IMG/VR virus record: IMGVR_UViG_3300033052_000006
Coordinates: 1-31,302 of that record
Length of the DNA stretch: 31,302 nucleotides
Source: a virus
Direction: 5' to 3' (one strand)
This document shows positions 7,199-13,849 of this stretch, one piece after another. The translations under genes were made by a program, and so were the position numbers. The notes below the pieces were generated by a model. It was not told where the DNA came from. It worked only from the letters and a program-made list of their open reading frames with translations, and did not search any database. Each line of letters starts with the position of its first letter. Position 1 is the first letter of the stretch.

Positions 7199-7450
7199 TC
7201 ATTCTGCAAAAACATCTGGTGAACCAGTCGTGATCGTATCAGGCCCATCATTATCCTGATCGCCAACCCGCGCAATTGGCATCCCATTCGCAAACACAGT
7301 TGCTGAGCCGGTCGTAATCACATCTGGATTATCATTGTCAACGTCACCAACTCTCGCCACTGGCATTCCATTAATGAACACATCTGGCGATCCAGTTGCA
7401 ATTGTGTTGCCATCTGAATCGCTATCACCTACTCTAGCAACTTGAGGCAT
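7199..7450 (-). CDS. PAAR-like spike tip protein
   Basis: 83 residues made of three repeats of the pattern ARVGD-(Asp-rich loop)-I-x-TGSxxVFxNGMP. This is the framework of PAAR-domain proteins, which cap the central spike of contractile tails and type VI secretion (T4 gp5.4 is the phage example). The framework residues VARVGD, GSPDVF, NGMP and TGS are all in place. It has no His and no Cys, the residues that hold zinc in classical PAAR tips. Each repeat instead has an Asp-rich loop (DSDSDGN, DVDNDNP, DQDNDGP). Its ATG overlaps the previous stop (TAATG), so translation is coupled. Family call is strong; lack of zinc is read directly from the sequence. Confidence 0.88.
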   Translation of the reverse strand: MPQVARVGDSDSDGNTIATGSPDVFINGMPVARVGDVDNDNPDVITTGSATVFANGMPIARVGDQDNDGPDTITTGSPDVFAE

Positions 7451-7677
7451 TATGCACCTCCAGGAAGCGGTGTTGGATTGTTCATCTCATCAACAACCTT
7501 CTTAAGCTGATTTCCATTCTTCAACGAATTGATCGTCATAGCACGAGTGAACGCTGGACTAATCCCAGAAGACCCACCACCTTCAAGGGCATCAGCAATA
7601 CGAGTCAGTTGTGCGATGATTGCGGTAAGCTCAACCGAATAGTCAAGCGTATTGGTGGTCGTATTAACTGTTGCCAT
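7450..7677 (-). CDS. Small protein upstream of the PAAR tip
   Basis: 75 residues with an AAGGTGAG ribosome site before the ATG. Residues 13-33 look helical (YSVELTAIIAQLTRIADALEG), followed by a Gly/Ser turn and a second helical part. No family recognised. One-base stop/start overlap with the PAAR-like gene suggests a tail or spike assembly role. Confidence 0.7.
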   Translation of the reverse strand: MATVNTTTNTLDYSVELTAIIAQLTRIADALEGGGSSGISPAFTRAMTINSLKNGNQLKKVVDEMNNPTPLPGGA

Positions 7678-7685
7678 GACTCACC

Positions 7686-7928
7686 TTATTCGTCGTAGTC
7701 TTCGTCGTCGCCGTCTTCATCGTTCTCATCGATGCCGCTGACGTCATCGGCGTTATCTTCGATGTAGTTTTCGATTTCTAGGAGAAGATCGGTAGCACGT
7801 TCCCAAAGATCAGCAAGGTCTTGGTCCTTGATTTCTTTGAAGTTGATTGCGTGTTGAATTGCGTAGCCAAGACTTTCATTCTCAACAACACCTTGTACTT
7901 CGCTAACAGACAGCTTTCTCTTTGCCAT
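7686..7928 (-). CDS. Small acidic-tailed phage protein (80 aa)
   Basis: I place the start at 7928 (MAKRKLSVSEV...) because an AAGGA site sits 6 bp before it; the longer in-frame start at 7997 would overlap the lysin stop and a hairpin. The N-terminus is basic, the middle helical, and the last 20 residues almost all Asp/Glu/Asn. Function unknown. It lies between the lysin and the spike genes. Confidence 0.7.
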   Translation of the reverse strand: MAKRKLSVSEVQGVVENESLGYAIQHAINFKEIKDQDLADLWERATDLLLEIENYIEDNADDVSGIDENDEDGDDEDYDE

Positions 7929-7952
7929 GAATTTCCTTATTATTATTTTTGT

Positions 7953-7985
7953 ATGAGGCAGAAGAATTTTATCAATCTGCCTCAT
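7953..7985 (-). terminator. Hairpin after the lysin gene, weak terminator
   Basis: Perfect 9-bp stem ATGAGGCAG / CTGCCTCAT with a 15-base loop in the gap after the lysin stop. On the leftward strand the stem is followed by an A-rich rather than T-rich stretch, so it may protect or process RNA rather than terminate. Confidence 0.4.
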
Positions 7986-7999
7986 TGATGTAAACACAA

Positions 8000-9667
8000 T
8001 TATGCAACTAATTCGTTTGCTCGATCAACACGAGCTAGCCATCCACGTAGATATTTTCCGAACTTAGATGGATTACCATTTGCTAAATCTTGATAGTAAT
8101 TTCGCATCATGTTGTTGTATCGCTTCGCAGCATCTTTCAACTCAGCTTCAGACATCGATTGCGCTTTAGTGATTGCAGCCGACACACTCGAAACGCCTAA
8201 TGCTTGAGTCAGGAAAGTCTTTGCTTTGCCTGGACCAGGGTTCACACAAGCGTTAAAGTGAACAGCACACAATGGCTTTGGAAGATTCTGACACTGATTA
8301 GCAGTCCAATACTTCGTTTGATACACGTTTCGTGCTCCATCCAATGTCAGGCCAGTAATGTCGATTGGATTAAACTTCTTAGCGACACCAAACTTAGTCT
8401 CGCCGCCAGTATCAGTGACATAGCCAGTTTTGCGGCGTTGTGGATATGTTGCAATCAAACCCTGCTGAGTTTCGCTGTCATTTGGATTAAACCAAGATCC
8501 GACTTCTTCCTTCATCACGAATGTAAATGAATCAGTCCAGCATTCTCCAGTCAAAGGCGCAGCAGTGTTGTAAGGCGTATTATTGCCTGGGCCTGGATTT
8601 CCATTTTCCGAGACATAGCCAGAGCAATGATTGCTCGCCATTGCTGGAGTAATCCCAACCGCGTTGCCGTTGTTTTGAGTTGTTGTCGAAGATGCATTGG
8701 CTGAGCTTGGATCTGGATCCTTGCCAGTATCAAGTGCAGTTCGAGCTGAAGCATCATCAAACGTGACTTGACCAGAAATGTATGCAGCCGGATCATAGAC
8801 GGCTGCTGCTTGATTACTCGATGCAAACTCTGGGCTACGAATCTCGAAGTGCAAGTGTGCGCCAGACGAGTGGCCAGTATTGCCTTCCAAACCCAAGACA
8901 TCACCGGCCGAAACTTGTTGACCGACCTTTACTACAACAGTTGCCAAGTGACCGTAGACAGTGATGCAAATCTTCTTGCCGGAAGAGTTCTTATGTCCGA
9001 TGTAGACCACATTGCCGTAGCCAGAAGCCGAACCATTGCTGACTGCACGAATGACTTCGCCAGATGCCGCAGCGCGAACGTTGCCAACCTTTCCACCCGG
9101 ATAAGCTAAGTCGATGCCTTTGTGAGGACGACCACGCTTTGGATCATCCCAAATCTTTGTTCCATCCACCGATGCGGTGCAACGGCAGGTGATGACAGAA
9201 CCAGGCAATGGATGGATGAATTTAATTGAATCTTCGCCTTGCGACTTTGAAGCAACAAGAAGGTATGACTTGCTATCAATGACAGAATTATCAGCGCGAT
9301 ATGCTGTGATCGTTGTCGAGTACTTGCCTTCCATCGATGCCGTTCCTGAGAACTTACCAGTTGCAGTATCGAACGTCACTCCAGGAATCGAAGTCCCATT
9401 TGCCCAATGATCGACCGGATCTGATCCTGGCGTCATTTGCATTTGTGTCGTGACAGAGAGATCAAGGCCGACTGGAATCGACACGTTCATAATCTTGTTC
9501 TTCTCTTGAGGACCACCATTCAACTCTTGTTCGGCATTGCCGGCACGAGCTAGATAGCCTTCATCACATTCACCAGATTGCTTATAGGTTGGCGAACTGT
9601 AATTGTCCTCATTGATGTTCCATGGATCGCCCGGTGCAATCGCCTTTCCATTACCACCACAACTCAT
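8000..9667 (-). CDS. Two-enzyme peptidoglycan hydrolase: M23 endopeptidase plus GH108 muramidase
   Basis: 555 residues. Residues 1-55 are Cys/Gly-rich. Residues 60-140 resemble a putative Ig-like domain (GVTFDTATGKFSGTAS pattern). Residues 150-295 are an M23 (LysM-associated) zinc endopeptidase with RPHKGID (His182, Asp186), VYGH (His240) and HLHFEI (His271, His273). After a low-complexity linker (300-340), residues 375-555 match the GH108 muramidase family: MKEEVGSW (candidate catalytic Glu387/388), DTGGETKFGVAKK, DITGLT..GA..VY...YW, then the C-terminal peptidoglycan-binding-like part. It would cut both peptide crosslinks and glycan strands. No signal peptide is seen, so a holin would release it. 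It overlaps the o-spanin stop by 4 bases (ATGA). It could act as endolysin or as tail-associated lysin. Confidence 0.9.
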   Translation of the reverse strand: MSCGGNGKAIAPGDPWNINEDNYSSPTYKQSGECDEGYLARAGNAEQELNGGPQEKNKIMNVSIPVGLDLSVTTQMQMTPGSDPVDHWANGTSIPGVTFDTATGKFSGTASMEGKYSTTITAYRADNSVIDSKSYLLVASKSQGEDSIKFIHPLPGSVITCRCTASVDGTKIWDDPKRGRPHKGIDLAYPGGKVGNVRAAASGEVIRAVSNGSASGYGNVVYIGHKNSSGKKICITVYGHLATVVVKVGQQVSAGDVLGLEGNTGHSSGAHLHFEIRSPEFASSNQAAAVYDPAAYISGQVTFDDASARTALDTGKDPDPSSANASSTTTQNNGNAVGITPAMASNHCSGYVSENGNPGPGNNTPYNTAAPLTGECWTDSFTFVMKEEVGSWFNPNDSETQQGLIATYPQRRKTGYVTDTGGETKFGVAKKFNPIDITGLTLDGARNVYQTKYWTANQCQNLPKPLCAVHFNACVNPGPGKAKTFLTQALGVSSVSAAITKAQSMSEAELKDAAKRYNNMMRNYYQDLANGNPSKFGKYLRGWLARVDRANELVA

Positions 9668-9957
9668 TTTTGACCTTCAGCTTTAACTTGATCGTCTTGG
9701 ATCTTTGCAATGTTCTTTAGTTTGGCTTCAAGATCGTTTGTACGACCTTCCGAACGAGCTAGCCAATCCGCTGCGTCCTTTTGGGTTGCAGTCTTAAGGT
9801 CGATCGGAGCAACCTTCTCAGGAACCACTAGGACCTCTTTAGGGAGCGGCGAGACCACGTATTTGTATTGAACCACTACGCTAGGTTTGACGACTTCCTG
9901 CGGCGTGCAGCAACCGGCCAACACCAGGAGTGAGAGTACTAGTAAAAGTTTCTTCAT
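9664..9957 (-). CDS. Outer-membrane spanin (Rz1-like lipoprotein)
   Basis: 97 residues beginning with a lipoprotein signal MKKLLLVLSLLVLAGC; the lipobox LAGC places the lipidated cysteine at residue 16. The mature part is Pro/Val-rich and then helical, as in o-spanins. Its start overlaps the stop of the i-spanin by 4 bases, and its own stop overlaps the lysin start by 4 bases. With the inner-membrane partner it would fuse the two membranes in the last step of Gram-negative lysis. The assignment rests on lipobox plus context. Confidence 0.85.
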   Translation of the reverse strand: MKKLLLVLSLLVLAGCCTPQEVVKPSVVVQYKYVVSPLPKEVLVVPEKVAPIDLKTATQKDAADWLARSEGRTNDLEAKLKNIAKIQDDQVKAEGQK

Positions 9958-10400
9958 TGTGCAGCCTCACGAGTATTTTGAATAGACTTGATTGTGTCAC
10001 GAAGAACATTGGCAAGAGGGCCATCATCTTGCGGCTTGGTATCTGCGATGCGACCACGTAGCCCAGCAATGGTTTTTTCATTCGTCTTCTGAGCCTGTTG
10101 GAGCTCAGCAACACGCTTTGCCGAATCCGTTTTAGCGTCAGATAGTTCTTGAATCGTGATTTGATTTTCTTTGTTGACGCTGACAGCGTTGGCAACATCG
10201 ATCTTGAGTTGATCGCGTTCCTTAGCCAGCGTCACGTTCTTAGCTTGTTCTGCAGCAATGGCTTCATCCGTGAGTTCGAAACGATGATGGATATCCCATG
10301 CTCCGTAGAGAGCAGCAATGACAACCAATGTGATGAACGCAGCTTTTGGGTTTGTGAATAGGCCTTTGACAAGACCCCAAATGGTTTCCAGAATAAACAT
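9954..10400 (-). CDS. Inner-membrane spanin (Rz-like)
   Basis: 148 residues. One N-terminal membrane segment (about residues 18-36, KAAFITLVVIAALYGAW) is followed by a long periplasmic coiled coil rich in Lys, Glu, Gln and Ala, with the usual i-spanin topology. The ATG at 10400 is 28 bp downstream of a perfect TATAAATA late promoter. Overlap with the lipoprotein gene confirms an Rz/Rz1-type pair arranged end to end rather than embedded. Confidence 0.85.
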   Translation of the reverse strand: MFILETIWGLVKGLFTNPKAAFITLVVIAALYGAWDIHHRFELTDEAIAAEQAKNVTLAKERDQLKIDVANAVSVNKENQITIQELSDAKTDSAKRVAELQQAQKTNEKTIAGLRGRIADTKPQDDGPLANVLRDTIKSIQNTREAAQ

Positions 10401-10427
10401 ATGATATGCCTCTGTGATTTTGATTTG

Positions 10428-10435
10428 TATTTATA
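10428..10435 (-). promoter_or_regulatory. Perfect T4-type late promoter TATAAATA
   Basis: Read on the leftward strand this is an exact match to the T4 late consensus. It sits 28 bp before the i-spanin start and just downstream of the terminator palindrome of the holin-like gene, so it begins a separate spanin-lysin-spike transcript. Confidence 0.75.
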
Positions 10436-10439
10436 CGAA

Positions 10440-10465
10440 AATGGCCGATCATATGATCGGCCATT
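10440..10465 (-). terminator. Perfect 26-bp palindrome, terminator of the holin-like gene
   Basis: AATGGCCGATCAT and its reverse complement form an uninterrupted inverted repeat, followed on the leftward strand by TTTTC. It lies 10 bp after the end of the upstream gene and 4 bp before the TATAAATA box. Confidence 0.75.
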
Positions 10466-10474
10466 CTTTACTCT

Positions 10475-10798
10475 TTATTTCTTTGGTTTAGGATGCGGTG
10501 TTCCTTTATTGAAACCTGAATCAACTGCATATCCAGTTGTTAGGCCTGCATAAAGGACTGCCCAAATTGTTGCATCTGGAGCGATTATGCCAGTGCTGAG
10601 AGCACCGATCACTGCCATCCCAAATGCGCCAAAAGTCGTAAGAGTGTTGTTCAAATTATCAGTACCAAAGTAGCCAGTCAATGAAGATCCGGTCTCTTTG
10701 CGAGCACGTTTCTTCAAGTAGTGGGCTACCATGCCTACGAAACCCGAAGCGATGAACAACCAATCAGCTTGAGTCACTTGGGCAAAAATAGAAGTCAT
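10475..10798 (-). CDS. Holin-like small membrane protein
   Basis: 107 residues with about three hydrophobic segments (roughly 12-28, 52-70 and 74-92) and a basic tail ending HPKPKK. Size, hydrophobic pattern, charged C-terminus and position directly before the spanin pair fit a holin that would open the inner membrane for the M23-GH108 lysin. There is no residue-level signature, so the role comes from topology and context. An AAGGAA ribosome site precedes the ATG. Confidence 0.65.
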   Translation of the reverse strand: MTSIFAQVTQADWLFIASGFVGMVAHYLKKRARKETGSSLTGYFGTDNLNNTLTTFGAFGMAVIGALSTGIIAPDATIWAVLYAGLTTGYAVDSGFNKGTPHPKPKK

Positions 10799-10808
10799 TT
10801 TCCATTCC

Positions 10809-11789
10809 TTAGAAGTTAGTTACCGTTGCGAGTGTGGGTGATGCAATCCCCGTTAGCACCGATGCCGCCTTCTTATAACCAATAGAGGCATTCGTACCAG
10901 ACGCCACACTATCGCTGAAAGCATTAGTGTGACCATCTGTTAACGTAACGCGAACTTTCACCGTAGTTCCATTGCCACCATTGACACCAGCTACGCTCGA
11001 GACCAGAGCATCGACAATCACATCGTTTGCACTATACGCGCCAGTACCAATGTCGGTGCCGTTGAATACAGTTTGATATGATCCCGTCAACTCGTAATAA
11101 CCAAGCGCGGCTGGCGTACCACCGGATCCGGATCTCGTCGTTGCATGAGCTCCGATCGAAATCGTTCCAAGCGCAGACAAAATCGAGTTCCAGTTAGAGT
11201 CTTGAGTCGTTGCAGTGGAGGGATGAGCCAACACTACGTCGATTGCACCAGAACTATTAAAGAAGAATCTAGCTGCATCTTCCGATGCAAATGTTGCTGT
11301 AAATTCTGCAGTAATAGCGCCGGTGCCAGAACCCCAAACTGATCCTCGAGTAATCGTCAACGCTCCAGATGTTACTGACAACGATGCACCGCCATTATTG
11401 TTCATACGGTTGGTATCGATGTTAGCAATCATGGTCGGAAGATCATAAGCAGTAGTAGCAGGAACTTCAGCTTTCACTACGACACCAGAAACAAAGTCAG
11501 AAGATGGAGGCAATAACGTTGTTGCTGTGCCTTGAAAGCTAGCCATGTTAGCGATGGCTGTTCTTAGGTTAGCCCAATCCGATGCCAGAATACGTTGTCC
11601 GGTTGCAACCGGAGTATTCAGCGTTGGAGTGGTTTGTCCATACCCGCGATCTCCATAGCCTACACCGAGCAAAGCAGCTACCTTTTGGGTGGCTGCTGCC
11701 GCCGAAGCATATGCACTTGTGATTACAGTAGTTCCAACGAAAGTGTTGTAATCGCTGGCTGCGGGAGAATTACCTTTTGAATGTGCCAT
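10809..11789 (-). CDS. Virion structural protein with N-terminal GYGQ / DWANLR motif
   Basis: 326 residues from ATG at 11789 (MAHSKGNSPAASDYN...). An upstream in-frame start at 11858 would run into the fibre gene and across the promoter at 11822, so I reject it. The first 100 residues carry the pattern ASDYNTFVGT...GYGQTTP...ILASDWANLRTAI seen in tail-associated structural proteins of T4-like environmental phages. The remainder is a Gly/Ser/Thr-rich beta-type sequence, like fibre or adhesin material. It is the last structural gene before the lysis cassette. Tail location is likely; the exact part is unknown. Confidence 0.75.
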   Translation of the reverse strand: MAHSKGNSPAASDYNTFVGTTVITSAYASAAAATQKVAALLGVGYGDRGYGQTTPTLNTPVATGQRILASDWANLRTAIANMASFQGTATTLLPPSSDFVSGVVVKAEVPATTAYDLPTMIANIDTNRMNNNGGASLSVTSGALTITRGSVWGSGTGAITAEFTATFASEDAARFFFNSSGAIDVVLAHPSTATTQDSNWNSILSALGTISIGAHATTRSGSGGTPAALGYYELTGSYQTVFNGTDIGTGAYSANDVIVDALVSSVAGVNGGNGTTVKVRVTLTDGHTNAFSDSVASGTNASIGYKKAASVLTGIASPTLATVTNF

Positions 11790-11821
11790 TTCTATTTTGT
11801 TATATGTTATTGGTTTGGACC

Positions 11822-11829
11822 TATTTATT
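11822..11829 (-). promoter_or_regulatory. T4-type late promoter core AATAAATA
   Basis: Read leftward it lies 33 bp before the ATG at 11789 and overlaps the last bases of the upstream fibre gene stop. Confidence 0.6.
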
Positions 11830-13750
11830 ATGCATAGACTGCAGTCAAAGCATACCACTTGGTAGCCGAAACTGCAACGAATTCAATTTTTGCCAATGTT
11901 CCCAAAGAGAACGCAGCGTTGGCTGCCAATGCATCGATCGATGCACCAGAAGCCGGATACACGTTAATTGCGGACCCGAGCGTGTTGACGACTGTTACCA
12001 ACATACCTGCGGCAGCGGAAGGCAAGACAACACCACCAGTACCAGAAGTCACGACTGCTATTGCAGTCGTCAACGCTGTACCGGTACCTTGCGTTGTACC
12101 AGCTGCTGCTACTGCTGCATTAACAGAGCTATTAAAGAACGTACCATTAATTTGCGAAGCAATAATCTGCAACGCACCATTACCAGTCGAACCAGTACCA
12201 CCAGACGCGATGATACGCGCATCAAAATCAATAGAGTTTCCGCTTGAATGGAAATCAATATATGGCGTGTTCGATGCGCTCAACGAACCAAGTTCCAATC
12301 CGGCGTTAGATGCAGTAAAGTTAGTTACTGCTGCTTGGAATGTCGCGCCGCCAATTACAGAAAGCGTACTCGAGAACGATCCAGTAGTAAATGCACCAGT
12401 TGAAGCGGTTGTCGCGCCAATTGAAGTTCCATTGATTGTGCCACCAGTGATCGTTGCGCTACCAGTGTTAACCGAGTTACCAGTGATGGATCCAGTGAAC
12501 GTCACATTACCAGAATCATCCATTGACATGATGGCTGTGGTATATGCGTTGTTGATGATCTGGAACGCTCCAGAGTTCGCGCGAATCGTCTTGCTTGGTG
12601 TTGTACCACCGTTGCCGGTCAACTTGATGTTCGAACCATTACCACCTGTATCAACGACTGTCAATGCTGCAATAGTACCAGACGTAGTAAACGTAGCACC
12701 AGGAGCCGAGATCGCGTATGAGAATGATGGAGCCGATGACATCCAAACTGATTTGGTTCCTCCAATAATATCCCATTCCGTACTACCACGTGACACCAAA
12801 ATTAGTGAGTCGCCTGGAGCAAGGTTAATTGTCTGAGTTGTAGTTCCGCCAATTACAGGTGGGTTATATAAGAAGTCCGAGCCTTGGCATGAAACTGCCC
12901 ATGTCTGGGTAGAGTGGTTCACAATTTGAATCTGTGCGCCAAGCCAGCAAGTCGCGCCAGAAGGCAATGTCAAAACCTGAGATGCAGTTGAGCCGCCAAG
13001 CTGAATCTGCTGCCCCATATTGGTCACAGTCAACGTAGTATTCGCGTTAACGAACGTGAATCCATTCAAGCTGCCAGTATTCTTACGAACGAATGCAGTA
13101 GTTGCAACGTTTGTTGTGTTATCGGTTACAGTCTGCGTAACTGCGGTCACTGTACCCGGGAATGAAACTGTGCCCTGAATCGTGGTAGTGGTCGTGCTAG
13201 TTGCGGACCCAATGTTGATGTTGGTCGTTGAACCAGAAACACCAGCAGTACCGATGTTGAGAGTTTTTGTCGATCCGGAAAGCGTTGCACCAGTTCCTAA
13301 GCCATAGGTCGAAGTAGCGGTGGATGAACCAACGGTTACAGTAGCAGCCGAGAATGTCGTAGTTCCGCTGAATGTCTGAGTCAACGAACCAATCGTTGCC
13401 AAAGCGCCAGTCAAGTTTGGCAGAGTGTACGTTCTGGTCGTCGCGGTTGTGATACCGCTTAGCTCGAACTTTGCAATTTTCGTAGGATCGGTATTATCGT
13501 TCAACGTGAAAGTCACATCGTCAACCGCGCCATATCCAGAAATATCTGAAGTCGATAGCGTAATGTTGCCAACACGTCCTGCCACAGTGTAAACAGGTCC
13601 GATTTCAACGATCGCATCTGCGCCGTCATTCTTTTTTAGGTATAACTTACCATCGTAAGTATTCATACCAAGTTCGCCCAAAGCAAGATCCGAAGTCAAT
13701 GGGACCTTACTCGCAACTGAAGATCTTTTAAGGAGAAGCTGATTTGCCAT
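11828..13750 (-). CDS. Tail fibre / adhesin protein A
   Basis: 640 residues. The first 75 (LLLKRSSVASKVPLTSDLAL...TYDGKLYLKK...VAGRVGNITLSTSD) are closely shared with fibre B and partly with fibre C, and probably form the attachment or trimerisation part. The middle is Thr/Ser/Gly repeat sequence typical of elongated phage fibres. Residues 545-640 (AAVAAAGTTQG...INVYPASGASI...) are a globular module also present in fibre B, here at the very C-terminus where a receptor-binding head would be. AGGGA lies 9 bp before the ATG. The host receptor cannot be read from sequence. Confidence 0.85.
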   Translation of the reverse strand: MANQLLLKRSSVASKVPLTSDLALGELGMNTYDGKLYLKKNDGADAIVEIGPVYTVAGRVGNITLSTSDISGYGAVDDVTFTLNDNTDPTKIAKFELSGITTATTRTYTLPNLTGALATIGSLTQTFSGTTTFSAATVTVGSSTATSTYGLGTGATLSGSTKTLNIGTAGVSGSTTNINIGSATSTTTTTIQGTVSFPGTVTAVTQTVTDNTTNVATTAFVRKNTGSLNGFTFVNANTTLTVTNMGQQIQLGGSTASQVLTLPSGATCWLGAQIQIVNHSTQTWAVSCQGSDFLYNPPVIGGTTTQTINLAPGDSLILVSRGSTEWDIIGGTKSVWMSSAPSFSYAISAPGATFTTSGTIAALTVVDTGGNGSNIKLTGNGGTTPSKTIRANSGAFQIINNAYTTAIMSMDDSGNVTFTGSITGNSVNTGSATITGGTINGTSIGATTASTGAFTTGSFSSTLSVIGGATFQAAVTNFTASNAGLELGSLSASNTPYIDFHSSGNSIDFDARIIASGGTGSTGNGALQIIASQINGTFFNSSVNAAVAAAGTTQGTGTALTTAIAVVTSGTGGVVLPSAAAGMLVTVVNTLGSAINVYPASGASIDALAANAAFSLGTLAKIEFVAVSATKWYALTAVYA

Positions 13751-13769
13751 TTGGAATATTCCCTATGAA

Positions 13770-13787
13770 AGGACATAGATATGTCCT
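13770..13787. other. Short inverted repeat in the leader of fibre A
   Basis: AGGACATA-GA-TATGTCCT, 8-bp arms, 20 bp before the fibre A start. It may be an RNA stem or protein site; it has no T-tract of its own. Confidence 0.35.
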
Positions 13788-13797
13788 ATAAAACAAA

Positions 13798-13830
13798 AAT
13801 AGTCTAGTGCCATTACGACACTAGACTATT
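13798..13830 (-). terminator. Terminator of fibre B
   Basis: A 12-bp stem (AATAGTCTAGTG / CACTAGACTATT) with a 9-base loop is followed on the leftward strand by ATTTTTGTTTT. It lies 20 bp after the fibre B stop and its outer edge overlaps a late promoter box. Confidence 0.85.
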
Positions 13831-13834
13831 TATG
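13827..13834 (-). promoter_or_regulatory. T4-type late promoter core CATAAATA
   Basis: On the leftward strand it precedes the fibre A gene, 77 bp before its ATG, and shares four bases with the stem of the fibre B terminator. Confidence 0.5.
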
Positions 13835-13849
13835 CTATTCTTGAAATAA

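Noticed and set aside
11859-12836. Long open frame of 325 codons on the + strand
   Set aside because: It is antisense to fibre A, has a Pro/Val-rich composition that mirrors the Gly/Thr/Asn codons on the other strand, and has no ribosome site.
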